Assembly (NCBI GenBank): GCA_964388435.1
Contig: CAYMAH010000065.1
Location: 1 to 5,049, forward strand
From: DTNV01 sp964388435
Lineage (GTDB): Archaea; Micrarchaeota; Micrarchaeia; Norongarragalinales; UBA8480
Direction: 5' to 3'
DNA length: 5,049 nt
The notes beneath the pieces were generated by a model. The model searched no databases and was not told the DNA's origin. It saw nothing but the letters and a program-made list of their open reading frames with translations. Position numbers and translations under genes: made by a program. This document shows, one piece after another, positions 1-4,428 of the stretch; the first letter of the stretch is position 1; each line of letters starts with the position of its first letter.

Positions 1-224
1 CCTTTGCTTTTAGCGCTTCCTTGGCCATGTCCTTGACCATTTTTTCAATCTCGTCGAAATATTTCGTTCCCTGGTAGTATCTGGAAAAAGGGTCTCCCTC
101 CGCGTAACGATGGTAAAAATCGCTTATGTAAACGCTGTCAAATCAAACCTATAACCGCTCCAATAGCCCCGTAAACCCTAGCCGCGCTTAAAACTCCGAT
201 TCTCTTCAACTTCATCAAACCCAT
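1..224 (-). pseudogene. Small membrane-protein gene, frameshifted, running off the left edge
   Basis: Reading leftward from ATG at 224, the frame gives 28 residues that start MGLMKLKRIGVLSAA and end in the hydrophobic glycine/alanine-rich stretch GAIGAVIGLI, then TGA at 140-138. A basic N-terminus leading into such a stretch resembles the start of small archaeal membrane proteins of unknown function (inference). A second frame, one base over, is open from 141 to 1. It encodes about 46 hydrophilic residues beginning DSVYISDFYHRYAEGDPF and ending in a lysine-rich helix, and it has no start codon of its own before an internal Met. Dropping one T from the run at 139-141 would fuse the two. The start is well supported by the ribosome site at 232-238. 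The hydrophilic second half does not look like the rest of a membrane protein, so the break could be a deletion that joined two genes rather than a one-base slip. It lies 31 nt downstream of the kinase gene, probably in one transcript. Confidence 0.5.
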
Positions 225-231
225 TTTTAAA

Positions 232-238
232 ATCACCT
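232..238 (-). promoter_or_regulatory. Shine-Dalgarno site AGGTGAT
   Basis: On the minus strand AGGTGAT lies 7 nt before the ATG at 224. It is complementary to the archaeal 16S rRNA 3' end (AUCACCU), which fixes the start of the broken gene and implies translation from an internal site of a kinase-led transcript. Confidence 0.65.
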
Positions 239-255
239 TTTCCTTGTTTGCGAGT

Positions 256-963
256 TTAAAACAACTCCATCTGGTTTTTATTTTCCTTTTGTGGTTTTCT
301 TCGTTCATACCCCCTCTTAAAATTCAAAATATCCTCGTCATTGGCCCCGGCTTTTCTTGCCTGGTATTCGAAAAAATTAATTTCTTTTTGAATGTTGATT
401 GGACTGAGCTTTTGAATCAGGGATTTTTCCAAGTCAACGGCAACAATTTTAGGCTTTGACTTTAATTTTATCAAAAAGTTTCTAGGCGCAGAATCGCCAT
501 GATAAAAACCTTTTTCATGCCACCTTCTCAAGGTTGACCCTATTAATTTGAATAAACCCGCTCTTTCATCTGGTTTTAGCTTGTCAAAATTAACATCCAG
601 CAACGGAATGGAGTTTTTTTCAACCAGCGTGTAAAGATAACCCCCCCTCTTTTCGCTTTTTTTCATTGCCAGCGGTTTTACGCTTATTCCCATTTTATAA
701 GCCTTGACAAGCTTGTTGAACTCGTACTTCAGCTTGTCTAATTTTGGGTGATATTTAATTACTATAAAATAATTTCCCTTTAGGGAATCAACTTGATTTT
801 TACTTGTCAGTTCTACCGGAAAGACTATTCTTTCACTTTGAGCGGAAAACGGGAATAACAACGTTCCCCCATCCGTTTTCTCAAATGCGGACAGCTTCCA
901 GAAATTTTTGGATAGCATTTTCTCGCTTTTCTTATCCGCGTATACTATGCTTGGCTTTTCCAT
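256..963 (-). CDS. Small single-domain kinase-like protein (Kdo/WaaP, Bud32 or RIO-like fold)
   Basis: This 235-residue cytoplasmic protein has the core landmarks of a protein kinase-like fold: the ATP-anchoring lysine in FIVIKY (K70), a likely helix-C glutamate (E81), a hinge around YTLVEK (111-116), a catalytic loop HGDSAPRN (D157, N162) and VDLEKS with metal-binding D177 replacing the usual DFG. RRWHEKGFYHGD is typical of lipopolysaccharide kinase (Kdo/WaaP) and Bud32-like families, whose members phosphorylate sugars or proteins; the substrate here cannot be told. No clear glycine-rich loop is visible; G32-G33 are the nearest candidates. The tail is very basic and ends NQMELF, loosely like a PCNA-binding box. 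No membrane segment or signal peptide is seen. The start is supported by a TATA-like element about 27 nt upstream, which suggests a leaderless mRNA. An ATG 5 nt upstream is out of frame. A broken small membrane-protein gene follows in the same direction. It is not the usual archaeal Kae1-Bud32 fusion. Confidence 0.8.
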   Translation of the reverse strand: MEKPSIVYADKKSEKMLSKNFWKLSAFEKTDGGTLLFPFSAQSERIVFPVELTSKNQVDSLKGNYFIVIKYHPKLDKLKYEFNKLVKAYKMGISVKPLAMKKSEKRGGYLYTLVEKNSIPLLDVNFDKLKPDERAGLFKLIGSTLRRWHEKGFYHGDSAPRNFLIKLKSKPKIVAVDLEKSLIQKLSPINIQKEINFFEYQARKAGANDEDILNFKRGYERRKPQKENKNQMELF

Positions 964-986
964 TCCATACTAATTGAAATATATTG

Positions 987-994
987 GTTTTTAA
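987..994 (-). promoter_or_regulatory. Candidate TATA box (TTAAAAAC) for the kinase gene
   Basis: The element is centred about 27.5 nt before the ATG at 963, the spacing expected for an archaeal leaderless promoter. A second AT element (AATATATT, 978-985) looks more like a canonical box but is only about 18 nt from the ATG and would put the transcript start inside the gene. Confidence 0.35.
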
Positions 995-1074
995 TCTTTT
1001 TTGTTTTTAAAATTTAAACTTGTTTTGAAATTATAATCGGCGAATCATATAAACTTTAATCGTTTGAAAATCTC

Positions 1075-1088
1075 ACTTTAATTAAAGT
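1075..1088. repeat. 14-bp perfect palindrome ACTTTAATTAAAGT
   Basis: The sequence is its own reverse complement. A half copy (ACTTTAAT) occurs at 1053-1060, 22 bp upstream. It sits in the AT-rich divergent gap between the kinase gene and the rightward 282-residue gene, where a dimeric repressor might bind. AT-rich palindromes also arise by chance, and no regulator gene is adjacent. Confidence 0.4.
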
Positions 1089-1106
1089 TTTAAGAGCTTT
1101 TATTCC

Positions 1107-1270
1107 GTCCTGCAGGCAGTGGCTGAACGCTACTGGCCTTCAGACGATTCAGGTTATAGTGGAGAATCAGACCTGTGAGCATTCTCTACCGGAAAACGCA
1201 GCCCGGAACAGTGACGAGCTTCGGAGTTTGCTCTTGAAAGGGCAAAAAAACGAAAGCAAGAGCAGGCACT
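1107..1270. ncRNA. Candidate structured RNA with three consecutive hairpins
   Basis: This GC-richer block sits to the right of very AT-rich sequence in the gap between divergent genes. Three non-overlapping stems can be drawn by eye. CAGTGGC pairs with GCTACTG (1118-1136, 7 bp with one G-U, 5-nt loop). GTGGAGAAT pairs with ATTCTCTAC (1159-1189, 9 bp with one G-U, 13-nt loop). TGCTCTTG pairs with CAAGAGCA (1229-1264, 8 bp, 20-nt loop). CAGGT at 1150-1154 can also pair with ACCTG at 1171-1175, as a competing or pseudoknot-like helix. A TATA-like TTTTAAGAG at 1088-1096 would start a plus-strand transcript near 1118, at the first stem. It does not match RNase P, SRP, 5S or tRNA signatures that I know, and either strand could be transcribed. 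A coding-like frame overlaps it, so a decayed gene is the main alternative. Confidence 0.35.
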
Positions 1271-1376
1271 TCATGACAGAGCCTTCGAGGAGTACGCGCC
1301 TGTAGAAGAGCCAGAAGAAGGTAAAGCAATCCTACCCAAGCAAACGGCTTTTAAGCTTTTCAACTCCCAGATTTAA
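1215..1376 (+). pseudogene. Start-less open frame upstream of, and in frame with, the 282-residue gene
   Basis: After an in-frame TGA at 1212-1214 there are 53 codons to TAA at 1374-1376. They include a charged helix (ALERAKKRKQEQALHDRAFE) and an acidic turn (PVEEPEEGK). No ATG, GTG or TTG lies in this frame after the TGA. The same frame continues upstream to about 1086 through a second TGA at 1176-1178, with reasonable residues around it. Only TAA plus one codon separates it from the ATG at 1380, in the same phase, so it could be the eroded front of that gene or a separate broken gene. The length is not strong evidence at this base composition, and the region overlaps the hairpin block. Recoding of TGA is not supported: the abiEii stop in this window is TGA. 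Confidence 0.25.
1349..1356 (+). promoter_or_regulatory. Candidate TATA box (TTTTAAGC) for the 282-residue gene
   Basis: TTTTAA is centred about 28 nt before the ATG at 1380, which fits a leaderless archaeal transcript and supports that ATG as a true start. No Shine-Dalgarno motif precedes the ATG. The element lies inside the start-less open frame just upstream. Confidence 0.35.
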
Positions 1377-1379
1377 CTC

Positions 1380-2228
1380 ATGTCGATTCACTTCATCAGT
1401 CAGTTGAAGGAGTGCAGGAACACCGACGACTTCATGAAAATACTAATGCCCACACTTCAAAACGGCAGAGTAAAAGTAAAAAGGAGCTTAACACTTGAAG
1501 AAAAAAAAAGACTGAGCCAGCCGCGCGAGCATGTGAATCAGATACTACTTTACGCTGAAACCGAAGAGGGAAAGCCCTTCGAAGAAAAACACAAGATAAC
1601 CCTCCAATTCCAGAGAATGTACCTCGCAAACAACTACAAGTACCAAGTCAAGCTGGGCAATTACATAAGCGCTCTCGAAAGCCAGGATATGAGAGACACC
1701 GAAAGGGCGGACTTCAAAGTCACAAGCAAGCCATTCACTGGAACCCCCATAGAATCGCTCAAAATACCCAAAGAAGCGATAGAAAAATTAAACCCGGAAA
1801 TAAAAGAAGTCAACGGCAAGGAAGTGGCGCTCATAAAACTCACGCAACAACAGATAAACCAGATAATACCCTACTCAAAAGCAGGCACCTTCCTGTGGAG
1901 GCTGTCCGGCTATCTCAGATTCCACGCTGGCGAGAAAACAGAAAAAGACGTAAAAATCCTCGAAACGTACTTCAAAGGCAAGACCGCTGGAAGAAAAACC
2001 TACCTGCCGAATGTTTTCAACAAATTCATGAGAACCAACAAGGACCAGCTCATCGAAATAATAAGATCGGGCAACGCCAAAGAAAAAATATCAGAAGAGG
2101 TTTCAAAAAAATACGGAATACAAATTGGCAGGTACAAGACAGAAAGCTTCGACAAACTCGAAAAATACCTCAAAAAAACACCACGCGAAGAGAAGGAAGC
2201 GATGATAAAAGAGATTCAAGAAATCTAG
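1380..2228 (+). CDS. Hypothetical protein, 282 residues, unrecognised
   Basis: I do not recognise a family. The protein is soluble and strongly charged, with no signal peptide or membrane segment. An N-terminal basic segment (NGRVKVKRSLTLEEKKR, 28-44) is followed by a mixed region ending near residue 110. A middle part holds KIPKEAIEKL (128-137) and LTQQQINQIIPYSKAGTFLW (154-173), and a lysine- and glutamate-rich helical tail runs from about 215 to the end (for example DKLEKYLKKTPREEKEAMIK). Tyr/Lys/Arg-rich patches such as YLANNYKYQVK (81-91) would suit nucleic-acid binding, but that is only inference. Most isoleucines use ATA, whereas the 171-residue gene nearby mostly uses ATT, a hint of different origin. 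The start at 1380 is supported by a TATA-like box about 28 nt upstream. An in-frame, start-less open stretch precedes it, so the ancestral gene may have been longer. It ends in TAG and no T-rich terminator is obvious downstream. Confidence 0.75.
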   Translation: MSIHFISQLKECRNTDDFMKILMPTLQNGRVKVKRSLTLEEKKRLSQPREHVNQILLYAETEEGKPFEEKHKITLQFQRMYLANNYKYQVKLGNYISALESQDMRDTERADFKVTSKPFTGTPIESLKIPKEAIEKLNPEIKEVNGKEVALIKLTQQQINQIIPYSKAGTFLWRLSGYLRFHAGEKTEKDVKILETYFKGKTAGRKTYLPNVFNKFMRTNKDQLIEIIRSGNAKEKISEEVSKKYGIQIGRYKTESFDKLEKYLKKTPREEKEAMIKEIQEI

Positions 2229-2263
2229 CGCTGGCAACTCCTTTTCGTAAAAACCATGAAATG

Positions 2264-2300
2264 ATTTAAAAAAAAAGTTAAACGCTTAAAAAAAACTAAA
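2264..2300. other. AT-rich gap with two long A-tracts
   Basis: The gap 2229-2380 holds two similar blocks: TTTAAAAAAAAAGTTAAAC (nine A, 2268-2276) and TTAAAAAAAACTAAAC (eight A, 2288-2295). Read on the minus strand these are U-tracts that could stop leftward transcription. On the plus strand they could serve as a promoter for the short downstream gene. I see no structured RNA here. Confidence 0.35.
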
Positions 2301-2380
2301 CCAAGGCAATACTTTTGTGATTAAAACCCGCACTCTTCAAACCCAAAGCAATAGACGAGTTCAATGCAGACGCGAAAAAG

Positions 2381-2563
2381 GTGGAAATTTCAAAAAACTT
2401 GCCTTACAACGCTAAGCCGGTAAGCTCCAATGACATTCACCATGTCGCGGGCGCAATCAAATTTTACGACAAAGATAAAGTAAAAGCCGAGTTGATAAGA
2501 GGCACGACTCCTGAAAAGCTCATGAGAGCGCTAAACGCCAGGCAAACGCTCAAAAAAGAATAA
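2381..2563 (+). CDS. Small hypothetical protein, start uncertain, possibly 5'-truncated
   Basis: From GTG at 2381 the product is 60 residues: a short N-terminal segment, SSNDIHHVAGAIKFYDKDKV in the middle and a basic helical end (GTTPEKLMRALNARQTLKKE). I recognise no family. The open frame extends upstream to 2321, after a TGA at 2318-2320, and those 20 codons look like continuous protein (ALFKPKAIDEFNADAKK) yet contain no usable start. The GTG has no ribosome site before it. The gene has therefore probably lost its true start to a small indel, or the GTG is used weakly. The final lysine-rich helix might bind nucleic acid or a partner, which is inference only. Its stop lies 3 bp from the stop of the opposing 171-residue gene, so the two transcripts must overlap. 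Confidence 0.45.
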   Translation: MEISKNLPYNAKPVSSNDIHHVAGAIKFYDKDKVKAELIRGTTPEKLMRALNARQTLKKE

Positions 2564-2566
2564 AAA
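2548..2566 (-). terminator. U-tract terminator for the 171-residue gene
   Basis: Directly after the TAG stop of the minus-strand gene, the minus strand reads AGTTTTTATTCTTTTTTGAG: a T5 and a T6 tract with no hairpin, the usual form of an archaeal intrinsic terminator. It lies inside the last codons of the opposing short gene, whose AAAAAAGAATAA end creates it. Confidence 0.45.
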
Positions 2567-3082
2567 CTAGTTTGCGTGCTCTTTCTGCTCTGGCTCGCTC
2601 CAATTAAAATTCTTAAAAAACTTATTCAAGTGATAAACGACCTTTTCCACTGGAATGCCGCCCGTGATAACCGTAAGCTTCAGGGGTTCTTTCTCATTGT
2701 ACATCAACACGTTTTTGCCAGTAGGCTCAACCACATCCTCCCTTAAATAATGAATTAAGCCGCCAGAATGGCCATAATAAATGCCATGCTTCTTAAAATT
2801 ACGAACAATAACATTAGGGTCAATCACGTGTTTGTTGAAAGTCAGTTCAACCCCATTTTTAATCCTGTTAATATTCTTATAGTCAATCACTTTGACGGCG
2901 CTCTCCGCGATCTCGCCAATCTTTTCCGTCAAATCGCTATTCCCTTCCAAATGAGGGTTTACGCCTAAAGAGTCACTTAAAAAAAGCGCTATAGCCTTTC
3001 TTTTATCCGACTCTTGAGTCAAGAAAACCCCCCTTTCCACAGGCGCCGTTTTAGACAAACGATTCCCGTCAACTTCAACCAT
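2567..3082 (-). CDS. Hypothetical protein, 171 residues, unrecognised
   Basis: I do not recognise a family. The protein is soluble, with no signal peptide or membrane segment. Visible parts, in order: a polar N-terminus; an acidic helical stretch (LTEKIGEIAESAVKVI, 51-66); a likely beta-rich centre (VELTFNKHVIDPNVIVRNF, 78-96); a glycine/aromatic loop KHGIYYGHSGGLIHYL (98-113); and a strand-glycine-helix unit LKLTVITGGIPVEKVVYHL (134-152), before a short polar tail. The HGIYYGHSGG and ITGGIP loops are where an active or binding site might lie, which is inference. The ATG at 3082 is firmly supported by a TATA box centred 27 nt upstream, with no leader. It is transcribed alone, converging on the short gene to its left with 3 bp between stops, and has a U-tract directly after its stop. 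Its Ile codons are mainly ATT, unlike the ATA-rich 282-residue gene. Confidence 0.7.
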   Translation of the reverse strand: MVEVDGNRLSKTAPVERGVFLTQESDKRKAIALFLSDSLGVNPHLEGNSDLTEKIGEIAESAVKVIDYKNINRIKNGVELTFNKHVIDPNVIVRNFKKHGIYYGHSGGLIHYLREDVVEPTGKNVLMYNEKEPLKLTVITGGIPVEKVVYHLNKFFKNFNWSEPEQKEHAN

Positions 3083-3105
3083 GATCTTAAAAAGAACAAA
3101 ACACG

Positions 3106-3113
3106 TATTTAAA
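3106..3113 (-). promoter_or_regulatory. Archaeal TATA box (TTTAAATA)
   Basis: On the minus strand the context is ATACTTTTAAATACG, a near-consensus archaeal box A with an A-containing upstream BRE-like stretch. Its centre lies about 27 nt before the ATG at 3082, so transcription should begin at or next to the start codon. It is the clearest promoter in the window. Confidence 0.6.
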
Positions 3114-3217
3114 AGTATTGATTGAAAGCCAAGCCCCCCGCTACTTTAACCCTCCACCACTAAAAACAATTACATACTAACAGACTTCTACTAACTACCA
3201 GAGCAATTGTTGAAAAA

Positions 3218-3518
3218 ATGGCCGTAATACCATATGACAAGGAAAGAGAGCGCCCATGTTTGCCAAAGAGCTGAACGATTTCTACGTTGGCTTGGGAGGC
3301 AACTGGCCATTTTCGCGCTTTAATCAAAAAAGCCGACCCTGAAATCATTGAGGAACGCAAGTGGAAGAAGCCCTCCAACCCCGAAGGAATATACCCACGT
3401 GGTCGCATGACGGTTTAATCTGCAACCCGGCGAGACCTATAAAAACATGGTCAAGATGACATTCGCAAAGGGCGCGTCGTTGGACGACCCTTCAAGCCTC
3501 TTCAACTCCGGTCTTGAA
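3218..3518 (+). pseudogene. DUF1801 (YdhG-like) gene broken by several frameshifts
   Basis: Four pieces in different frames line up, in order, with the conserved DUF1801 core. They are MFAKELNDFYVGLGGN (frame of 3256), HFRALIKKADPEIIEERKWK and KPSNPEGIYP (frame of 3308), WSHDGLICN (3400-3426), and GETYKNMVKMTFAKGASLDD with PSSLFNSGLE (3432-3518). Family members normally read ALIKKADPE..EEWKWK..P.WSHDGIICTGETYKN..K.TFAKGA.L.DP..LFNSSLEGNTRRAID, so the order and spacing are right. Homology stops abruptly after GLE: the last 40 or so residues are absent. A possible start at 3218 (MAVIPYDKERER) is in yet another frame. At least three indel sites are needed: before 3308, near 3392-3400, and in 3424-3429. 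DUF1801 is a small cytoplasmic domain of unsettled function. No clear TATA box precedes it. Either true decay or uncorrected indel errors could explain the frame changes, but the missing C-terminus favours decay. Confidence 0.8.
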
Positions 3519-3522
3519 GTGA

Positions 3523-3675
3523 CTACGCTTGTAATGTTTGCAACCCCCCACCTTTTGCGCGGTATTCTTTCTTATCTACCCCTATAATTACAACTGAGTG
3601 GACCGCGTGTTCGCTTTTCAGCCTTGCCAAAGCAGGTTGATTACCTATGAGCAGAATAACGACTTTAGGAAGCAA
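3523..3675 (-). CDS. Possible small minus-strand gene or fragment, unrecognised
   Basis: From a TTG at 3675 the minus strand encodes 50 residues. PKVVILLIGNQPALARL is followed by KSEHAVHSVVIIGVDKKEYR and a glycine-rich end that stops at TAG 3525-3523. A strand-loop-helix-strand pattern with two hydrophobic strands (VVILLIG and VHSVVIIGV) looks like the start of an alpha/beta fold. No family is recognised. A TATA-like AATATAAG lies around 3694-3701, about 22 nt upstream and slightly too close. The stop falls within a few bases of the point where the DUF1801 homology ends on the other strand, so this may be a truncated gene abutting a deletion junction. Plus-strand frames here are also partly open, so chance is a real alternative. 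Confidence 0.25.
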   Translation of the reverse strand: MLPKVVILLIGNQPALARLKSEHAVHSVVIIGVDKKEYRAKGGGLQTLQA

Positions 3676-3698
3676 AGTTTATTACAGAAAACCTTATA

Positions 3699-3705
3699 TT
3701 TTTTT
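3699..3705 (+). terminator. T7 tract, possible terminator upstream of abiE
   Basis: Seven consecutive T on the plus strand lie after the broken DUF1801 gene and before the toxin gene, enough for an archaeal U-tract terminator and without a hairpin. It would insulate the abiE operon. The same bases read as an A-tract on the minus strand, next to a TATA-like element. Confidence 0.3.
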
Positions 3706-3718
3706 GCAAAGCACTATT

Positions 3719-3736
3719 ATTACATAAAATTGTAAT
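3719..3736. promoter_or_regulatory. Inverted repeat ATTACA-N6-TGTAAT, candidate abiE operator with overlapping promoter
   Basis: Two perfect 6-bp arms (3719-3724 and 3731-3736) flank TAAAAT. The repeat is 20 bp before the toxin ATG and overlaps a TATA-like stretch (ACATAAAAT) about 30 nt from that ATG. AbiEi antitoxins are known to repress their operon by binding inverted repeats in the promoter, so this is a fitting site; binding here is inference. A second, better-looking box, TTTATATA at 3745-3752, lies only 4 bp from the ATG and would start transcription inside the gene. Confidence 0.4.
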
Positions 3737-3756
3737 TAAAGTGATTTATATAAAAA

Positions 3757-4428
3757 ATGGATTTTCGCGACAAGGACAAAGAAGAAAAGGCGAAGCTTGA
3801 AGACATACTCATTGAAATACTTTATGCAAAATACGATGACCTCGTGTTTCATGGTGGAACGTGCATCTGGCGATGCTATAACGGCAACAGGTTCTCAAGG
3901 GATTTAGATTTATACTACGATTCAAAAGGCAGAAGTGCGGAAGACTGCTTTAAAGAGTTTTCTGATTTTTTCAAGGAGAAAAAATTCACTATCAAAACTA
4001 AAAGTTACGGCAAGAATACGAACACCATGCAATTCTTACTAGAGTCTACGATTAAAATGAAGGTTGATATTAATCTTAACTATAAAAAAGGCACTCCGAC
4101 GGAATACATGAAAATAGATGAAAGCAGGATCGTGGTGCTAGCGCTAACGCCGGAAGAGTTATTGAAAGAGAAGATAAATGCGTACGAAGACAAACTATCC
4201 GGCGAGAACGGTTTTAAAGAGGCTGAAGCGCAAGATCTCTACGATATCTACTATCTCACCAGCATAAGCAGGAAAGACGCCAGAACCACCGCAATGCTCA
4301 AAAAATTATTAAACAAAATTGGCGAAAGCGAGCCCAGGAACATTAGAAGCCTGAATAGTCTCGTGCTGTCAGGCATCGCGCCTACTTTTGATTTGATGAT
4401 AAAATCTATCGGCAAGTGGGTAAAATGA
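3757..4428 (+). CDS. abiEii: Type IV toxin: AbiEii/AbiGii-family nucleotidyltransferase
   Basis: This 223-residue protein carries the family motifs in order: HGGTCIWR (32-39) with the nucleotide-binding GG-T; RFSRDLDLYY (45-54) with metal ligands D49 and D51; MKVDINL (101-107) with third acidic D104; and a C-terminal LTPEELLKEKINAYEDK (130-146) followed by EAEAQDLYDIYYL (155-167) with D160 and D163. These match DNA polymerase beta-type nucleotidyltransferase toxins of AbiE systems. Relatives use GTP (AbiEii) or modify tRNA 3' ends (MenT) to arrest growth; the target here is unknown. All catalytic residues appear intact. It is shorter than bacterial relatives and has only a brief N-terminal lead. 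ATG 3757 is the only reasonable start, as no in-frame Met follows before residue 91. The TGA stop is overlapped by the antitoxin ATG (ATGA), which gives coupled translation. The toxin comes first, opposite to the classical order. Confidence 0.9.
   Translation: MDFRDKDKEEKAKLEDILIEILYAKYDDLVFHGGTCIWRCYNGNRFSRDLDLYYDSKGRSAEDCFKEFSDFFKEKKFTIKTKSYGKNTNTMQFLLESTIKMKVDINLNYKKGTPTEYMKIDESRIVVLALTPEELLKEKINAYEDKLSGENGFKEAEAQDLYDIYYLTSISRKDARTTAMLKKLLNKIGESEPRNIRSLNSLVLSGIAPTFDLMIKSIGKWVK

Noticed and set aside
244..459. Plus-strand 71-codon frame opposite the kinase gene
   Set aside because: It is antisense to the conserved kinase C-terminus; the kinase motifs prove the minus strand is coding.
991..1008. 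T-rich run on the plus strand as a terminator
   Set aside because: No plus-strand gene lies upstream of it; the run is better read as the AT-rich promoter region of the minus-strand kinase gene.
1186..1210. CCGGAAAACGCAGCCCGG resembling the SRP RNA helix 8 loop (CCGGAAGG.AGCAGCC)
   Set aside because: The required preceding GUCAG side and the G closing the GGAA loop are missing, and the flanks fold differently.
1176..1214. In-frame TGA codons as evidence of a variant genetic code
   Set aside because: TGA ends abiEii in a clean ATGA overlap, and the affected frame is too weak to support recoding.
1432..1843. Minus-strand frames of 65 and 60 codons inside the 282-residue gene
   Set aside because: Both lie wholly within a long plus-strand gene with consistent codon use; their low-complexity hydrophobic translations are typical shadows.
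1895..2269. Plus-strand 124-codon frame
   Set aside because: It overlaps the 282-residue gene one frame over; the Arg/Asn/Gln-rich translation is an AT-rich, A-rich shadow.
2768..2968. Plus-strand 66-codon frame
   Set aside because: It is antisense to the 171-residue gene, which has a good promoter and terminator.
3175..3195. Direct repeat TACTAAC, two copies 14 bp apart
   Set aside because: The copies are short and isolated in a low-complexity gap, with no third copy or neighbouring palindrome; probably chance.
3160..3408. Minus-strand 82-codon frame
   Set aside because: It is antisense to the DUF1801 remnant, whose family match fixes the plus strand as the former coding strand.
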